This document shows, one piece after another, positions 21,514 through 33,214 of a stretch of DNA of 64,000 bases; the stretch's first letter is position 1, and the number at the start of each line of letters is the position of its first letter. The position numbers and the translations under genes are program-made. Below the pieces are notes generated by a model. That model worked only from the letters and a program-made list of their open reading frames with translations. It made no database searches and was not told where the DNA came from. Source of the stretch: Tethya wilhelma (Eukaryota; Porifera; Demospongiae; Tethyida; Tethyidae); contig CAXIPT010000003.1 in assembly GCA_964030475.1 (NCBI GenBank), positions 4,604,631 to 4,668,630 on the forward strand, read 5' to 3'.

Positions 21514-21803
21514 CAGATGTGATTCGACTCTGGGACTCATTTTTTTCGGATGAAAAGAGATTCAGATTTGTGATCTACTTTTGTGTAGCAATGATTGTGT
21601 ACGTCTAATAACTTATAGTCTCATGAAAAAATAAGTTCAATTTTCAAGTTTTGTTTCTTTCTCGCTTCAGATCTATACGAACAAAACTGCTAGCTGGAGA
21701 CTTTGGTGAGTGTGTCCACTTATTACTGAACTATCCTTTATCAGATACTCAGACTTTACTAATAAAAGCACAAGACATACAACGATTTCACCCCATCAAG
21801 TAG
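20365..21803 (+). CDS. TBC1D13: Rab GTPase-activating protein TBC1D13, 5' exons absent
   Basis: Nine exons: 20365-20459, 20533-20607, 20661-20720, 20854-20920, 20988-21086, 21155-21219, 21312-21390, 21517-21598, 21671-21803. They encode about 250 residues that follow TBC1D13 closely: EAHWEVVERLLFLYAKTNKG, GYVQGMNEIIGPIYYVFA, HAEADTFFCFTNLMTEI, FGFRWITLMLSQEFLLPDVI, RLWDSFFSDEKRF. The Q-finger YVQGMNE is present. The arginine-finger segment of the TBC domain (IDKDVRR in the family) belongs to the missing N-terminal half, so the model as seen could not be a working GAP. TBC1D13 acts on Rab35 and affects vesicle traffic. The donor after exon 20533-20607 is GC (gag|gcaagt). The 3' end is intact; the last exon reads through an apparent GTGAGT to the stop and matches the family tail. 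Confidence 0.88.
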
Positions 21804-21924
21804 ACGATATGAAATACGCTATTGTATCTTCAGTTTATTATACATGCAAAATTATAAAATACATGACCTTGTGTAATTAGATCTAGTCAAAAATATTTAT
21901 TTTGTGTTGTTGTTTTTTTAATGT

Positions 21925-23979
21925 TCATGATGATGCATTAATGACTAGCCAAATTGCTATTGCGAACAAAGCCACAGCTACTGTAGTAACTATGCTCACT
22001 ACTGCAGAGTAGCGTTTCACAACATTGTCACTTGAAACCTCTTCTTCCTTTTGTGAGTCCTCCACTACTGTTTCCATGGTAACCTCGGCTATCTGTTCCA
22101 ATTGCCGAGTGGCAAGAGAAGCCGAGGACAGACCAGTCAACTCACAGACACGATTCAAAGCATCCTATGAATAACATTATGTTCAAAATAGCATTAAACC
22201 ACAAAGCAGCAACTGGGAGTACACATAGAGCAACAAGGTGAACAGATGGCTACAATCTGTATTCTTGGCACACACTAATTCACTTACTTGAGAATCCTCT
22301 TCTGGAAATTTGTACTCTGTCAAGTGATGTGGATTTCCTGGCAGGACAATGGCCAGCCTACACGGCAATTGACAGTGGGAGAAGTCTGTCTCTGTGGATT
22401 AACGACCGTCAAAATCAGGGGATTTATAACAGACCATCTGTCTATTGGTAGTGTGTGTGTGTTCAATTGTACTACCTGGGTCATTCTCTGAACTGGTTTC
22501 ACACAGAGCTGTCACTCGAGTTAGTAGACTTCGCTCAGCATCTTGTTTCATAGCCTATGAAACAAAATATGAATGGTTTTCCCACAATGATTCAACCACT
22601 GTCGACACGACATACTGATATTGCTTCTCCACAAGTAGCTTTAGAGTGAACGTAAGCCAATAGAGACATGTTGCCATGGAGATGAAGTCTCCGAGTCCTA
22701 CTCAAGGAGGTGGGAGGAGCCAAAGAAGGAAGAGGCTGTACAATGATGATAAATTCATTATCTTGGATGGAAAATTTCCAGAGAATGTATTATACACACC
22801 TTTTTCAGCAGCCAACCCATCTTGATGTTTGCATGGTGCTGTTGTTGTTGACCTTTCTTTGGTTTGAAGAGAAGCTCGTTGTCATCTTTGACCACTCTTC
22901 CTCTTACAGTCACCACAGCTCTCCACAGCTCACTCAAAATTGACTGCAATCCTGACTGGAAAACAGACAAACAAACAAACAAACAAACAAAAATCATACA
23001 GGACTGTAACTCCAGTGATGGTGTATCATCTCTCCCTTTCCTCCTCCTTACTTTGACTAGCTCTTGAACTGGTGCTCCTTCTGTGCACTCGATGTGACAT
23101 TGTGTGTTGTTGAGTGTCAGACAGGACTCCAGACAGAGCCACTGCTCACGATGAGATTGGTACTTGAGCTCAGCAGGGCGATATCCACCCTGGCAATACA
23201 AGAATATTATCTCATGAGCATTACCGCTGAAAGTGACAAGAAAACTTACTTGAGGATCGGTTGATACAGTTGTCTGACAAGAATGGCTGTTGTAGCAAAA
23301 CAGTAGAAATCAAGAGCAAAGGAGAGTATTGATGGTTAGTTAAACTGACAATTATTACCGTTTAGTGTTAGTGGAGCAATGCAGTACTATGCTATGATCA
23401 TTAACAGCTCCAGATTGCCCTCTTTGACTGTATTGTTGTAAATCTTTAAGAATCTTTAAAACCCTGACAGAAACACTCTTGAACTGTTCGTTGGAGCAGC
23501 ACACAAACACACCCACCACACCTAACCCCCCAGGAAGAAGAGCACACACCTAGAGACAAGGACACAGTAGTGGATCACCTGTTGTGCACAAATAATTTAC
23601 GCACCTGTCTAGCATGCTCCAGAACCCACCACTCTTCAAAGAGGTTTGATGACACACTAGTATCTTTGTTCGCAGCTAACCTTACCATAATAATCATCTA
23701 TAAATATAGACTATAAGAATGATTCAGTGTATTTAAGATACCATCTTCTTTGCTGATCTCTTGCAGCGTCGGAGTACGTGTCACAAGTGAAACATAGTCT
23801 TTGTTTTGAGTCAACTAGATGAGATAGATGCAATATAGCATGGATTGACCACATTCAGGCAAGAAATACTCTACTGTACTCACCTGCCCAATCAGTATGC
23901 CGATTTGGAACTGTTGCGACGCCACCAACTGCTCTAGATCACTCTTAAGAACCTCTTCCACAATCACCGTCCTCCCCAT
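21925..23979 (-). CDS. ODR4: ODR-4 homologue, GPCR-trafficking membrane protein
   Basis: Ten exons: 23979-23884, 23814-23744, 23675-23605, 23549-23359, 23286-23250, 23189-23053, 22955-22800, 22554-22476, 22385-22288, 22164-21925, giving 391 residues in frame. The start MGRTVIVEEVLKSDLEQLV matches the family start MGRT-IVEE. Other landmarks are FQIGILIGQ, LLPGGLGVVGVFV, RPAELKYQSHREQWLCLESC and CRLAIVLPGNPHHLTEYKFP. The C-terminus has one membrane helix (VVSIVTTVAVALFAIAIWLV). ODR-4 works with UFSP2/ODR-8 at the ER in folding and ciliary traffic of odorant receptors in worms. The gene is head to head with CFAP20, start codons 134 bp apart. The acceptor of exon 3 (GTTAG) was chosen because only it keeps the frame. 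Confidence 0.9.
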
Positions 23980-24113
23980 GGTGCGCACCAATTAGAATAG
24001 GAAACGTGCGCGACGATCTTTACCAATTTGTGGGGTCAAAGGTCGTGTTGCTAAGCAACTGTTGCATTCAACATCAAGTTTGCAAGTGTGTTTGAAGTCA
24101 AGAAAAGACCAAC

Positions 24114-25137
24114 ATGTTCAAGAACACTTTCCAATCGGGATTTCTGTCGATCCTTTACAGCATTGGGAGCAAACCACTGCAAATTTGGGAGAAGAATGTG
24201 AGCTGAAGTTCAAATTATGAATCATGTGGTGTAGGGTGTGCCTTTTCACATGTGTTCACTCATAATTTCTTTTTCCCTCTCCAGGTGAGGAATGGCCACA
24301 TAAAGAGGATCACAGATAACGACATCCAGTCTCTTGTTTTAGAGATTGTTGGCACTAATGTCAGGTACACGTACACACACTTAACAATTTTTCTAAATGG
24401 AAGCAACATAGGTTTGATTTTTGTTGTCATGTTTCACTACAGCACAACCTACATCACCTGTCCGGCCGATCCTAAGAAAACACTGGGTATAAAACTTCCA
24501 TTTCTTGTGATGATCATCAAAAACCTTAAGAAGTACTTCACATTTGAAGTACAGGTATGCAATGAAAGTGTACAGTGCTTAATTCTATGTGTCTATGCAA
24601 TCACACCTTAGTCCTATGCACTGAAACAATGCTACTGATCTCAGTTCCTGAAAGTGGTTTCTCAATAGCATTATTAGTACATGTGAGCCTGACTGGTAAT
24701 ACTGATACTAGACTATCTGTTTTTCTACCCTCTGGCTTACTAGGTCTTGGATGATAAAAATGTCCGTCGTAGGTTCAGAGCCTCCAACTATCAGTCTACA
24801 ACAAGAGTAAAGCCGTTCATTTGTACAATGCCAATGAGACTGGATGATGGCTGGAATCAGATCCAGTTCAACTTGTCCGATTTCACCCGAAGAGCTTATG
24901 GAACCAACTACATTGAAACTCTTCGAGTTCAGGTAAACACTACAAAAATTTCATGATGCAATTATGAATGTTCAAGATGTTGTTGTTTTCAGTATTGTAT
25001 AATGATTGTGCAATGGAAATATTGTGGAGGAAATTGATACCCCAATGACCATAACATTGAGCTTATGTTGATCACCTGTTTTGACCATAAACTATTCAAG
25101 TGGTGCACTAACTTCCTTAGTTTCCTCTTATGGTTTC

Positions 25138-25175
<38 letters not shown>

Positions 25176-25522
25176 TATACTTTACTACAGAAGTGAGTCC
25201 CTATTGTAGTGCCTTCCTACTTCTATCAATATTAGATCCATGCTAACTGTCGGATTCGTCGAGTGTACTTCTCCGATAGACTTTACTCTGAAGATGAGCT
25301 TCCAGCGGAGTTCAAACTCTACCTTCCAGTTCAGAACAAGAGTCCTACTAAGGGACAGACGGTACGAGATAGATATGAGGAGATAGATAAGGGGAGATAG
25401 CTTTCAGTTGTTGTTCAACAGTGCCATCATGTGACATAAACATTGATGTCAATTTGCATAACTCTTCTCCCTCTCTCTCTCTACAGCAAACTCAGCAAGA
25501 AGCTACAGCAACTACTTCGTAA
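24114..25522 (+). CDS. CFAP20: Cilia and flagella associated protein 20 (BUG22)
   Basis: Six exons: 24114-24197, 24285-24364, 24443-24554, 24744-24932, 25236-25361, 25487-25522, giving 208 residues. The sequence is almost identical to the animal protein: [100 protein letters not shown]20 is an inner-junction protein that ties A- and B-tubules of ciliary doublets and supports tubulin modification. The unusual part is the end: instead of stopping soon after LPVQNK, a separate last exon of 36 nt adds a Gln/Thr-rich tail ([18 protein letters not shown]). Confidence 0.95.
25139..25172. repeat. (CA)n microsatellite in CFAP20 intron 4
   Basis: About sixteen CA units in the last third of the intron before CFAP20 exon 5. 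Confidence 0.9.
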
Positions 25523-25717
25523 CACAACAGCAGCTGTATTCCTAATGATATTCCCACTACACTACACTGACTTTCCTTTGCAGAGAACTAACCCACAGCC
25601 CTTGTACAAACAGTGTCCGTTGTTTACACAAGATAATGGAAATTTCCACACATGAAATAATAATACTTACAAGATGAAGTAATTCACTAAATAAAATAAT
25701 ACTGATTGTTGTGATTT

Positions 25718-26562
25718 TCAATGACACTGTTCGTTTTGTTCTCTGAAATTGTCCATGAGGTGTCGACTCGAAGCAAACAACAGGTAGCCAATTCCAGCTC
25801 CAAAGCACACGGCCAAAAAGAGCCATCCATTGAAAGTCATGATAACCAGCATAAGAATGTAACCATACCCCACCTGCACTACGTGTAGAACTGACTGGAG
25901 CAGATGCATAGCCAAACTAATGGAGTAGAACTTGAATCTGTAGGCAGAGGAGGAACATCATACTAGTAAACAAAATTCTCTAGTACTACATAATTATACA
26001 AAGTATTGGATCTACTACATACCCCCTTGGAGGTGGTGCAGCCTCTTCACTGATGATGAGTGATGACTTGTCGGTTGCTTGTAGTTGCTTACTTCTCTTT
26101 GACTTGTGTTTGTGTCGTCGCTTGTGGTCCAAATATATGAGATACTCTCTGAGTGACTTCAATGCCTCATAGAATACAGCTAGGAAAAACACGGCGAATA
26201 TTGCACCTACCAAATCTACAATAATAGCAAAAGAAAGATAAACTTTTGTGGTTATGTAAGAGTAGATGTCTAGGCTCTAGCCACTAACAATAGTTGAATA
26301 TGATCATACCTCCTACAGAATTGACTGTCCACTGTTTGAACAATAGTCCACCTGGAACTGAGTTGCTGAAATGGAAAGTCATCTGCCTCATGAGAGACAT
26401 CTGTAACGATTTAATTTATGATCAGTTTACAAAATAACATGTTTCTTTCTTGTACTTGAACAGCTATATATCCTTATATCTTTGGCTATCCGTTCATCAT
26501 AATAATTTATTATGACGGTACAAACTTACCAGTGGAGCAGTAATATTCATCTCTTTTTCCAT
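25718..26562 (-). CDS. SLC31A1-like: CTR-type copper transporter, copy A
   Basis: Four exons: 26562-26530, 26400-26310, 26215-26023, 25937-25718, giving 178 residues. The family takes up Cu(I) as a trimer at the plasma or endosomal membrane. Visible marks: MTFHFSNS before helix 1, helix 1 around VGAIFAVFFLAVFYEALKSL, a basic cytosolic loop (HKRRHKHKSKRS), helix 2 with the MxxxM copper motif (MLVIM), helix 3 with GxxxG (GAGIG) and the C-terminal Cys-His pair (EQCH). The extracellular N-terminus has few Met and one His and is short (about 30 residues). Copy B lies directly upstream on the same strand, 285 bp away, which suggests a tandem duplication. The gene is convergent with CFAP20, and their coding ends are 195 bp apart. 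Confidence 0.88.
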
Positions 26563-26846
26563 GATTGATTAATTGACTCTTCTATCATATATCTTTAAAA
26601 TTTATAATGTACTAAACTTCACAGACTTTCATAGAAATGTCTTTAGCCAGAAACAGGAAATTTGAGAGCCATTAAACCACACAGGAAGTTGCTGTTTAGA
26701 GTTTTAATTACAACGACCTATACCATACTCACACTGACAAGGCAATAGTAGCACACACAATAACAAAAACAAAAAACTGCAGAAAAAGGAGTCCGAACCG
26801 CATTTGTTTAATAGAAAAAAATGTTCTTTTAACTTTCTTTTTTCTG

Positions 26847-27862
26847 TTAATGGCAATGTTCGCTTTGTTCTCGAAAACTAAACACAGAGCGCCTGAATCC
26901 AGCAAACAAGTAGTATCCGATCCCAGCACCAATACAGACGGCCAAGAAGAGGTAGGCATTGAAGGTCATTGCAACCAACATGAGGACGTAGCCAAGTCCC
27001 ACCTGGAGAACTTGCAAGAGAGACTGTACGATGTGCAGCGGTGAGATGTACTGCTTCAATGCCAGCTTCATGTTTACGGTCTTCACTGTTGCAACTCCTG
27101 AACTGAAGTGGTACAACATGGACAGAGTCACAATGACGACAACATTTTACATGAAAAAGAATTCAACAACCAAGTAAATTCTTTTCGTGTAGTTTACATT
27201 CTTGTGCCATCTTGGCATGACATTAAAATATAATTCAATTCATTATGTTATGTTGTCATATGTAAAACAGGACACAAATACCAGCTGACCATTCAGCACT
27301 ATTAAAGCAGCTGGACAAATTCTACAACTATAGTACATGTTAACTTAGTACCACTGATAAACTTGATTTAAGGGCTATACTGTTTAGTCTGTTATTGTTG
27401 TGTCAGAAGTCATATAGACATGTTGGCTGGACAAAACATGCAGTGGCTGGAGTACTGCTATGTATATGTATTCGTCACATAGTAATTCGCATATTATCAC
27501 ATTATCATGCAGTCACAGAATTAATGTCAAATTTACTTGGTTGTGGGTAGTAGAGCTTCAGTCTCATCCTTTCGTGCTTCAAGATCTCCGTACTGGGCCT
27601 TCTTCTTTCTGTTTTCATGGTAGCCAATGAGGAGCTCCCTAAATGTCTTCAATAGCTCATACAGGATGGCTAGCACGATCGCAAAAACCACTGCTCCAAA
27701 GATTTCTGAATAATAATACATTGATTTCATGGTAGCTACATATGTCCAGATTCATGTACATTATTTTATGTTTTTATTTTTCTCACTTCCGGGCGAGTTT
27801 AGAGCCCATGACTTAAAAAGAAAGTGCATGAGCTCTCCGAAGAAAAAGTACATCTTCATCAT
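26847..27862 (-). CDS. SLC31A1-like: CTR-type copper transporter, copy B
   Basis: Three exons: 27862-27787, 27705-27537, 27102-26847, giving 166 residues. The start is MMKMYFFFGELMHFLF; helix 1 contains IFGAVVFAIVLAILYELLKT, helix 2 has MLVAM (MxxxM), helix 3 has GAGIG (GxxxG) and the tail ends EHCH, the classic HCH-type end. The N-terminus is even shorter than in copy A and lacks a Met/His cluster beyond MMKM and MHF, so copper capture outside the cell may rely on another protein. The acceptor of exon 3 was set at 27103-27104 because the neighbouring AGs break the frame. The start codon is 199 bp from that of the S28 protease on the opposite strand. Confidence 0.86.
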
Positions 27863-28061
27863 CAACTTGAATCCTTTTTCGTGATGCAAGAAAGACACTT
27901 GATCAAACAGCCCTGAGCGAGCCCTGAGCCCTGTGATAAGTCGTTTGGTTGGAACGGATCGATCGCATCACATGACAAGCGAGGAAGTGTGCGTGCGCAT
28001 GCGCATATCTGTTGTGGAGGAGGAGTGGCTAGACACACACTGAACGTACACGTGGCTAAAT

Positions 28062-28932
28062 ATGTATGGTGTTCTGTGTTTGCTGTTCACTTGCTTTGCA
28101 CTCTCCTCTGCTCGTTTGAGGTGGAATGGTGGTGCGTTGAGGGCTCCCCCTTTACCTGCTGATACTCCACTGCCAAAGGCACAGTTGATTGACCAAACAG
28201 TAGACCACTTTGGAAAACTCAAGCTGACATGGAAACAACAATACTTTGTCAACGATACTTACTGGTCCAAGGACAGTGGTCCTGTTTTCCTAATGCTAGG
28301 TGGGGAGGGGCCAGCTGACCCAGTCTGGATTGTTGCCAATACTGATGTCATGAAGAACGCACAGAAATACAAAGCCATGGTCATTCTGTTGGAACACAGG
28401 TAGCTATACATGCATGACATGATGTATTGATAAGGGTGGTGAATAGGTTGACACTTTATTGAAATGTGTTAATTACATTAATGTTTTAAAGTACATCAAA
28501 CATTTTGTTAGTGATCCATTGACACCAATTATCTTCCATTAACACTAGATACTATGGAGACAGTCATCCAACTAAGACACTGAGCAGTGCCGATCTCACT
28601 TACCTCAGCAGCAGGCAAGCTTTGGCTGATGTGGTGTCATTCAAGAGCCAGATGGTGACCAAGTACAAAATGACCTCCAAGAACAAGTGGGTATCTTTTG
28701 GAGGGTCTTATTCTGGTGCCTTGTCAGCATGGCTGCGAATAGTCCATCCCGATGCAGTCGTGGGTGCAGTAGCCACCAGTGCTCCTATCCTTGCCCAGCT
28801 GAACTTCATGCTTTACTTGGTAGTGGCTACAAATTCTCTTGCATCAACTACCAAGGGTAATGATAATATTATGTGATAGACTCTCCAATATTCTTAAGAG
28901 CTGATCGATCATTCTTGAGTCTATTGCTTGTG

Positions 28933-29005
<73 letters not shown>

Positions 29006-29762
29006 AAAAGGAACTGAATGTGTGCAAGCTATTAAGGCTGCTACAACCAAACTTGATATTTTACTATCAAATGAGACAAACTGGAAAGATTTGGAAGACA
29101 AGTTTCAGTGAGTGAGATATATCACATAGTCCATTGATTTGATCATTCCTTTTGACTAGCCAGTTCATTCAAGTGTACTTATGAGCATGTGTGGTGTGTG
29201 TGTGTGTGTGTGTGTGCACATGTGTATGCATGCAGCATCTCTCCTCCAATAAAAGATGTCTTGGACGTTAGCCAGGTTGCTCAGAATTTGGCTGGCAACT
29301 TCATGGATGTGGTCCAGTACAACAGAGACAACACAGCTTTTGAGGTGTGTTAACATTATACATGTAAACACAACAATACTTGCAACCCAGTCTAAAGTCT
29401 AACCGCCACAAAAAGCTCATTAAAGCCCTGTTTACTGGGTTTATTGCTTTCTTGTGTGGTCCTGTTACTGATAAATTGTAGTGTAATCTTTGTACTGCTT
29501 CTATGTACAAATAGACTAGTTTGAATGTCTATGCTAATTTTCACATGTGACAGGTATTTAGAAACAAAGGCCCACTGTTAATGTGGATTGATGGGCTATA
29601 GTTTGGAGTTGAGTGGAATGTGATACGCTAGCTGAGAAGAATTGCACTCCAACTTGTATCAATTATAGAATCGTTGTCCCAAAATTGACCATGTTATCTC
29701 TGAACTATTATAATCACAACTGACTCATAGAAAGTGCCAGTTTATCAAATGACACACGCAGT

Positions 29763-29803
<41 letters not shown>

Positions 29804-30079
29804 GGAAATACATCATTCTCCTTTTGGTGATGTGAAACCACCGGTATTTCATTCATGTGTGTGGTCTTTGTGCATGGTAGCATTTCATGTTGAAAGAAAA
29901 CAGTTCAGGTCCCTTTTTGAGAACTATCACCATGAAGCTGTGGTGTTCTGTTGTATATGTATGTAGGAGCTATATACAGGGATGAAACAATATACTTGTG
30001 GTTGAGTGTTTTGTTTTCTTTCTTGTGTACTGTTAATACAACCAGAGCCCACACTTACGATAACACAACCAGCAGTCGA

Positions 30080-30148
<69 letters not shown>

Positions 30149-30829
30149 AACACATTTCTTGAATGCACACATAAGGGACGTCCCAATAACATCACAATGG
30201 AAGATCTATGTGGAATCATGACCAACGAAAGCATCAAGGATCCTTTCGATCGCTATGCTGCAGTGAACAATTTCATGCTGAAATCAGCCAAGGAAAAAAC
30301 CGTTGACTGTAGCTTTAAGAACATGATACAAGAGCTCTCAAATACATCGTGGAGTTCTCCTGCCGCAGAGGGTGGTAAGTGTGGGTCTACACGTGTTGTG
30401 TATTGTATGCATACGTGAACTGATTTGTGTATAGTCAGCACTAACTGTTTGCTTGTCGGCAGTTTCATACTAGAGTGGATACGTGTGTACGAATCACTTT
30501 GTTCGATTGTACAGTTTGTGTTCCAGCGTCATTTGCACAGTAGGTGATCATAATGCATTCCATACATGACAATCTTAGAGGTAGATCTTGCTGTCATGGT
30601 AATTCAATACCCCGAAAATCAAATTTTCGGTGGAAATAGTTTTGTCAAAGTACCGGTTGCATGTGTGGTGCATTCACATGCAGTGATTTTTGTGAGCAAC
30701 ATGGTAGGTCTGGCCTGAAGGCAGTCAGCTGGGTGAATGCTTGGGATTCCATTCTCAGCAAGAATGTGGTGTGGTGTGGTGTGTGCTCTGAATCACCCAC
30801 ATGTGTGCTCGATCAGCTACTAGCTTTCG

Positions 30830-30868
<39 letters not shown>

Positions 30869-30890
30869 TGTGTGTGTGTGTGTGTGTGTN

Positions 30891-30944
<54 letters not shown>

Positions 30945-31450
30945 TGTAACTTGGCAAGCTGCCTGACATTTAGTAACTTTATCTGCATTTATAATGTACC
31001 TAATGATAATGTCACATGTGTTGTTATTTGACAGCTCGACAATGGATATATCAAACGTGCACCGAGTTTGGTTACTACCAAACATCTGACAGTGGGGATC
31101 AAGTGTTCGGGGATCTCATTTCCCTTGCCTCATTCACCGAAGTCTGCCGACTGGCCTTTGGCGTCTCAACCCAGTCTGTGATCGACGCCGTTAGCAAGAC
31201 AAACAGCTATTATGGTGGACTCAAAGTCAATGGGACGAACATTGTGTTTCCTAACGGCTCCATTGATCCTTGGCATGCTCTCAGTATAACTCCGTACACT
31301 AGTATGAGAATGGATCCGTCCGTTCAGTTCATGTACATCAAAGGAACGGCCCACTGTGCTAACATGTACCCGGCTCGGTCAAGTGACGTCGGTGAGCTGA
31401 ACGCTGCGAGACAAAAGATCTCGAGTGCTATTGGAAACTGGTTGAAGTGA
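28062..31450 (+). CDS. PRSS16-like: S28-family serine carboxypeptidase (PRSS16/PRCP-like)
   Basis: Six exons: 28062-28399, 28549-28856, 29011-29107, 29236-29344, 30176-30374, 31035-31450, giving 488 residues. A signal peptide (MYGVLCLLFTCFALSSA) leads to the S28 core: QTVDHFGKLKLTWKQQYFVN, GPVFLMLGGEGPA, LEHRYYGDSHP, the nucleophile in GGSYSGALSAW, the catalytic Asp in NGSIDPWHAL and the His in KGTAHCANMYPA. All three triad residues are present. The family cleaves after proline or near chain ends in lysosomes or secretory compartments; thymus-specific PRSS16 is the closest by feel. Several N-glycosylation sites (NDT, NET, NIT, NGT) are seen. Introns 2, 4 and 5 carry long CT or GT repeats next to splice sites. 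Confidence 0.92.
28937..29006. repeat. (CT)n microsatellite at the acceptor of S28 protease exon 3
   Basis: About 60 bp of CT ends 4 bases before the AAAG acceptor, so the repeat serves as the polypyrimidine tract. Confidence 0.9.
29765..30145. repeat. (CA)n and (GT)n microsatellites in S28 protease intron 4
   Basis: A CA run at about 29765-29802 and a long GT run at about 30080-30145, the latter 30 bases before exon 5. Opposite-phase runs of this kind within one intron could pair in the transcript. Confidence 0.85.
30829..30943. repeat. Long (GT)n microsatellite with one ambiguous base
   Basis: About 115 bp of GT with a single ACGT break and an N at 30890, in S28 protease intron 5. The length given by the assembly is uncertain. 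Confidence 0.9.
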
Positions 31451-32317
31451 ACTCCATTAGCTAGATAATTGTGCTGCTGTTGTGTTTGTGCCCAGGTTGT
31501 GTGGCACTCTCTCCTGTGTGAATAATATGACACCTAATTGAGTTATTATGTATATCGTGGTTTTTGTGTTGTCACTGGGTGGCCAAAAATGCTGTAGTAT
31601 AGGGATTGTGTTGTATATGTGTGTGGGGGGAACCAGTTTTCGCTGTCTTCATGGGAGTTTGAGACTCTTCGTGGGCTACTGGTTGGTTGGTTTTGAAGAT
31701 GCCCTGTTGATGTTCACATCAGAGGGATGGTGGCCTCCTACTCACCTCAAAAGCCTGAAAGCAACTATGCATGTATGACCCAAACTGCTGATCCATAGGT
31801 ACAAATGTGTTTGTGTGTGTGTCCTATTGATGTTAATGGACACACACATACTCATACACACATCAGATCATTCTCTGACATGTTCACTCACATATGCACT
31901 CTTTGATAGTCACTAAGAACACTGGCTGATAAGCCTGCATGGTCTAGGCTGGTCTTTGACTAAAGGAGTATTGAATTGAAAACGTCTAACAAGAGTGGAC
32001 AGATTGTGTTGTTTTCTCTACAGTATGTATAAATAGTGACAGTTATTTCTTTACATAAATAGATAATACACATAAGAACAATGTACAAACCAAAATACCC
32101 ATAAGTTATATCAGTATGATCCCTGCGCTAAAAATGGTACAAAATACAAGCTAGATTTCGAATCTAACTTTGAAAATGATTGTTGAACTATGCAGACAAT
32201 ATTACTATGTACAAAAAAATAATAAAGAATGAACTGTCTGATTCCTGTGCTGAAAATGCTCAATTTGTTGTGTATATTGAATAGTATGGTACAGTCAGAA
32301 TAATATCATTTACATCT
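31451..32317. other. 3' regions of the S28 protease and FAM78 genes
   Basis: About 870 bp between two convergent stop codons. It is AT-rich in the right half, with several TTTATT (AATAAA on the minus strand) candidates for the FAM78 transcript. A short inverted CA/GT stretch lies near 31805-31865. No gene is seen. Confidence 0.5.
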
Positions 32318-33214
32318 TCAATATGGTGCATACCTACATGGGTAACGAACCTCACTCAATGCAGTTGACTGTAGACTAGACGTCGATGAAGCTGGCGACA
32401 TAGCTGGTGTGCAAGATACTTCAAAGACGAGTTCAGAATCTAATGTTCTCCATACAAACTTTTGGGCTTCGTTTGCCCGTGGTGCTGCTAATGCCGACTG
32501 TGGTATTGGATAATCTGTGAGTGCTATTGGCTGTGATTGAATGAGAGGTTCTAGGAGTTTCGCTCTGTTTCCGATATTACGAGTGCAGTCGACTACAATG
32601 TTGATGACGGCTCTCCAACTGTATGCCTTTAAGATGTGCATGCTCCCTGTTATTTCATTCTTAACGACCAACCAAACAATAAATGATTGATCTCTGTAAA
32701 CACTTTGTAGAGTATCTGGCTGGTCTCTTCCTACAGGTACAGCCCAACTCACTGTGGGACTAAAATTATCGTTCATGTAAACCTTTATTCTCTCTCCAAG
32801 TGCTGATCCTTTGACTGTGACCCTCTCCGTTGTAACTCCATACCACGGATACTGTCTTCCGTCCGCATCACTGACGGCTTTTGAGCGTCCGTTATTTAGT
32901 TCTTGGATCTCCCAGCTCGATGTCCCAGTGGGATACTCGTTGTAAAACTTCATCTCTGTTACTGCCTGGACCCAACCAATTGTATAGATCTCTCCTTCTT
33001 TCAAATGACCGACCTCTAATTCCGCTTCGGCTCGAAAATGCGGCGTTACATAGTTGAGCGTAGAACTGTTCTCTCGCACTATTGTTTCTGATTCGTCCAC
33101 TCTTGCCGAGCACTTGACAATTTTGATTTTATTTCTGAGAGATTGTTTTTCATCTCTTTCGATAGTCATGACCTTGGCTTTCTTCGGCCTAGGCTGGTGC
33201 ACGCAACCGAGCAT
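32318..33214 (-). CDS. FAM78: FAM78 family protein, single exon
   Basis: One uninterrupted frame of 298 residues from MLGCVHQPRPKKAK. An ATG 54 bp further upstream (33268) is in frame, but the chosen one aligns with the MGC-type start that I remember for vertebrate FAM78. Conserved blocks: RENSSTLNYVTPHFRAEAEL, YTIGWVQAVTEMKFYNEY, SSWEIQELNNGRSKAVSDAD, YPWYGVTTE, MNDNFSPTVSWAVPVGRDQP, YRDQSFIVWLVVKNE, NRAKLLEPLIQSQPIALTDY, ANEAQKFVWRTLDSELVF. The function of the family is not known. The C-terminus is extended by a Ser-rich tail. The gene has no intron, unlike nearly all its neighbours, which suggests an origin by retroposition or ancestral intron loss. Confidence 0.9.
   Translation of the reverse strand: MLGCVHQPRPKKAKVMTIERDEKQSLRNKIKIVKCSARVDESETIVRENSSTLNYVTPHFRAEAELEVGHLKEGEIYTIGWVQAVTEMKFYNEYPTGTSSWEIQELNNGRSKAVSDADGRQYPWYGVTTERVTVKGSALGERIKVYMNDNFSPTVSWAVPVGRDQPDTLQSVYRDQSFIVWLVVKNEITGSMHILKAYSWRAVINIVVDCTRNIGNRAKLLEPLIQSQPIALTDYPIPQSALAAPRANEAQKFVWRTLDSELVFEVSCTPAMSPASSTSSLQSTALSEVRYPCRYAPY

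Noticed and set aside
22758..23201. ODR4 exon reading through its intron
   Set aside because: The open intron between 22956 and 23052 is an accident; GTAAGG and TTCCAG splice sites and the family sequence support removal.
26729..26959. Separate small membrane protein on the minus strand
   Set aside because: It is an out-of-phase reading of the last exon of copper transporter copy B.
30611..30629. Small palindrome CCGAAAATCAAATTTTCGG in an S28 protease intron
   Set aside because: Short and isolated, with no duplication at its flanks; not enough to call an element.
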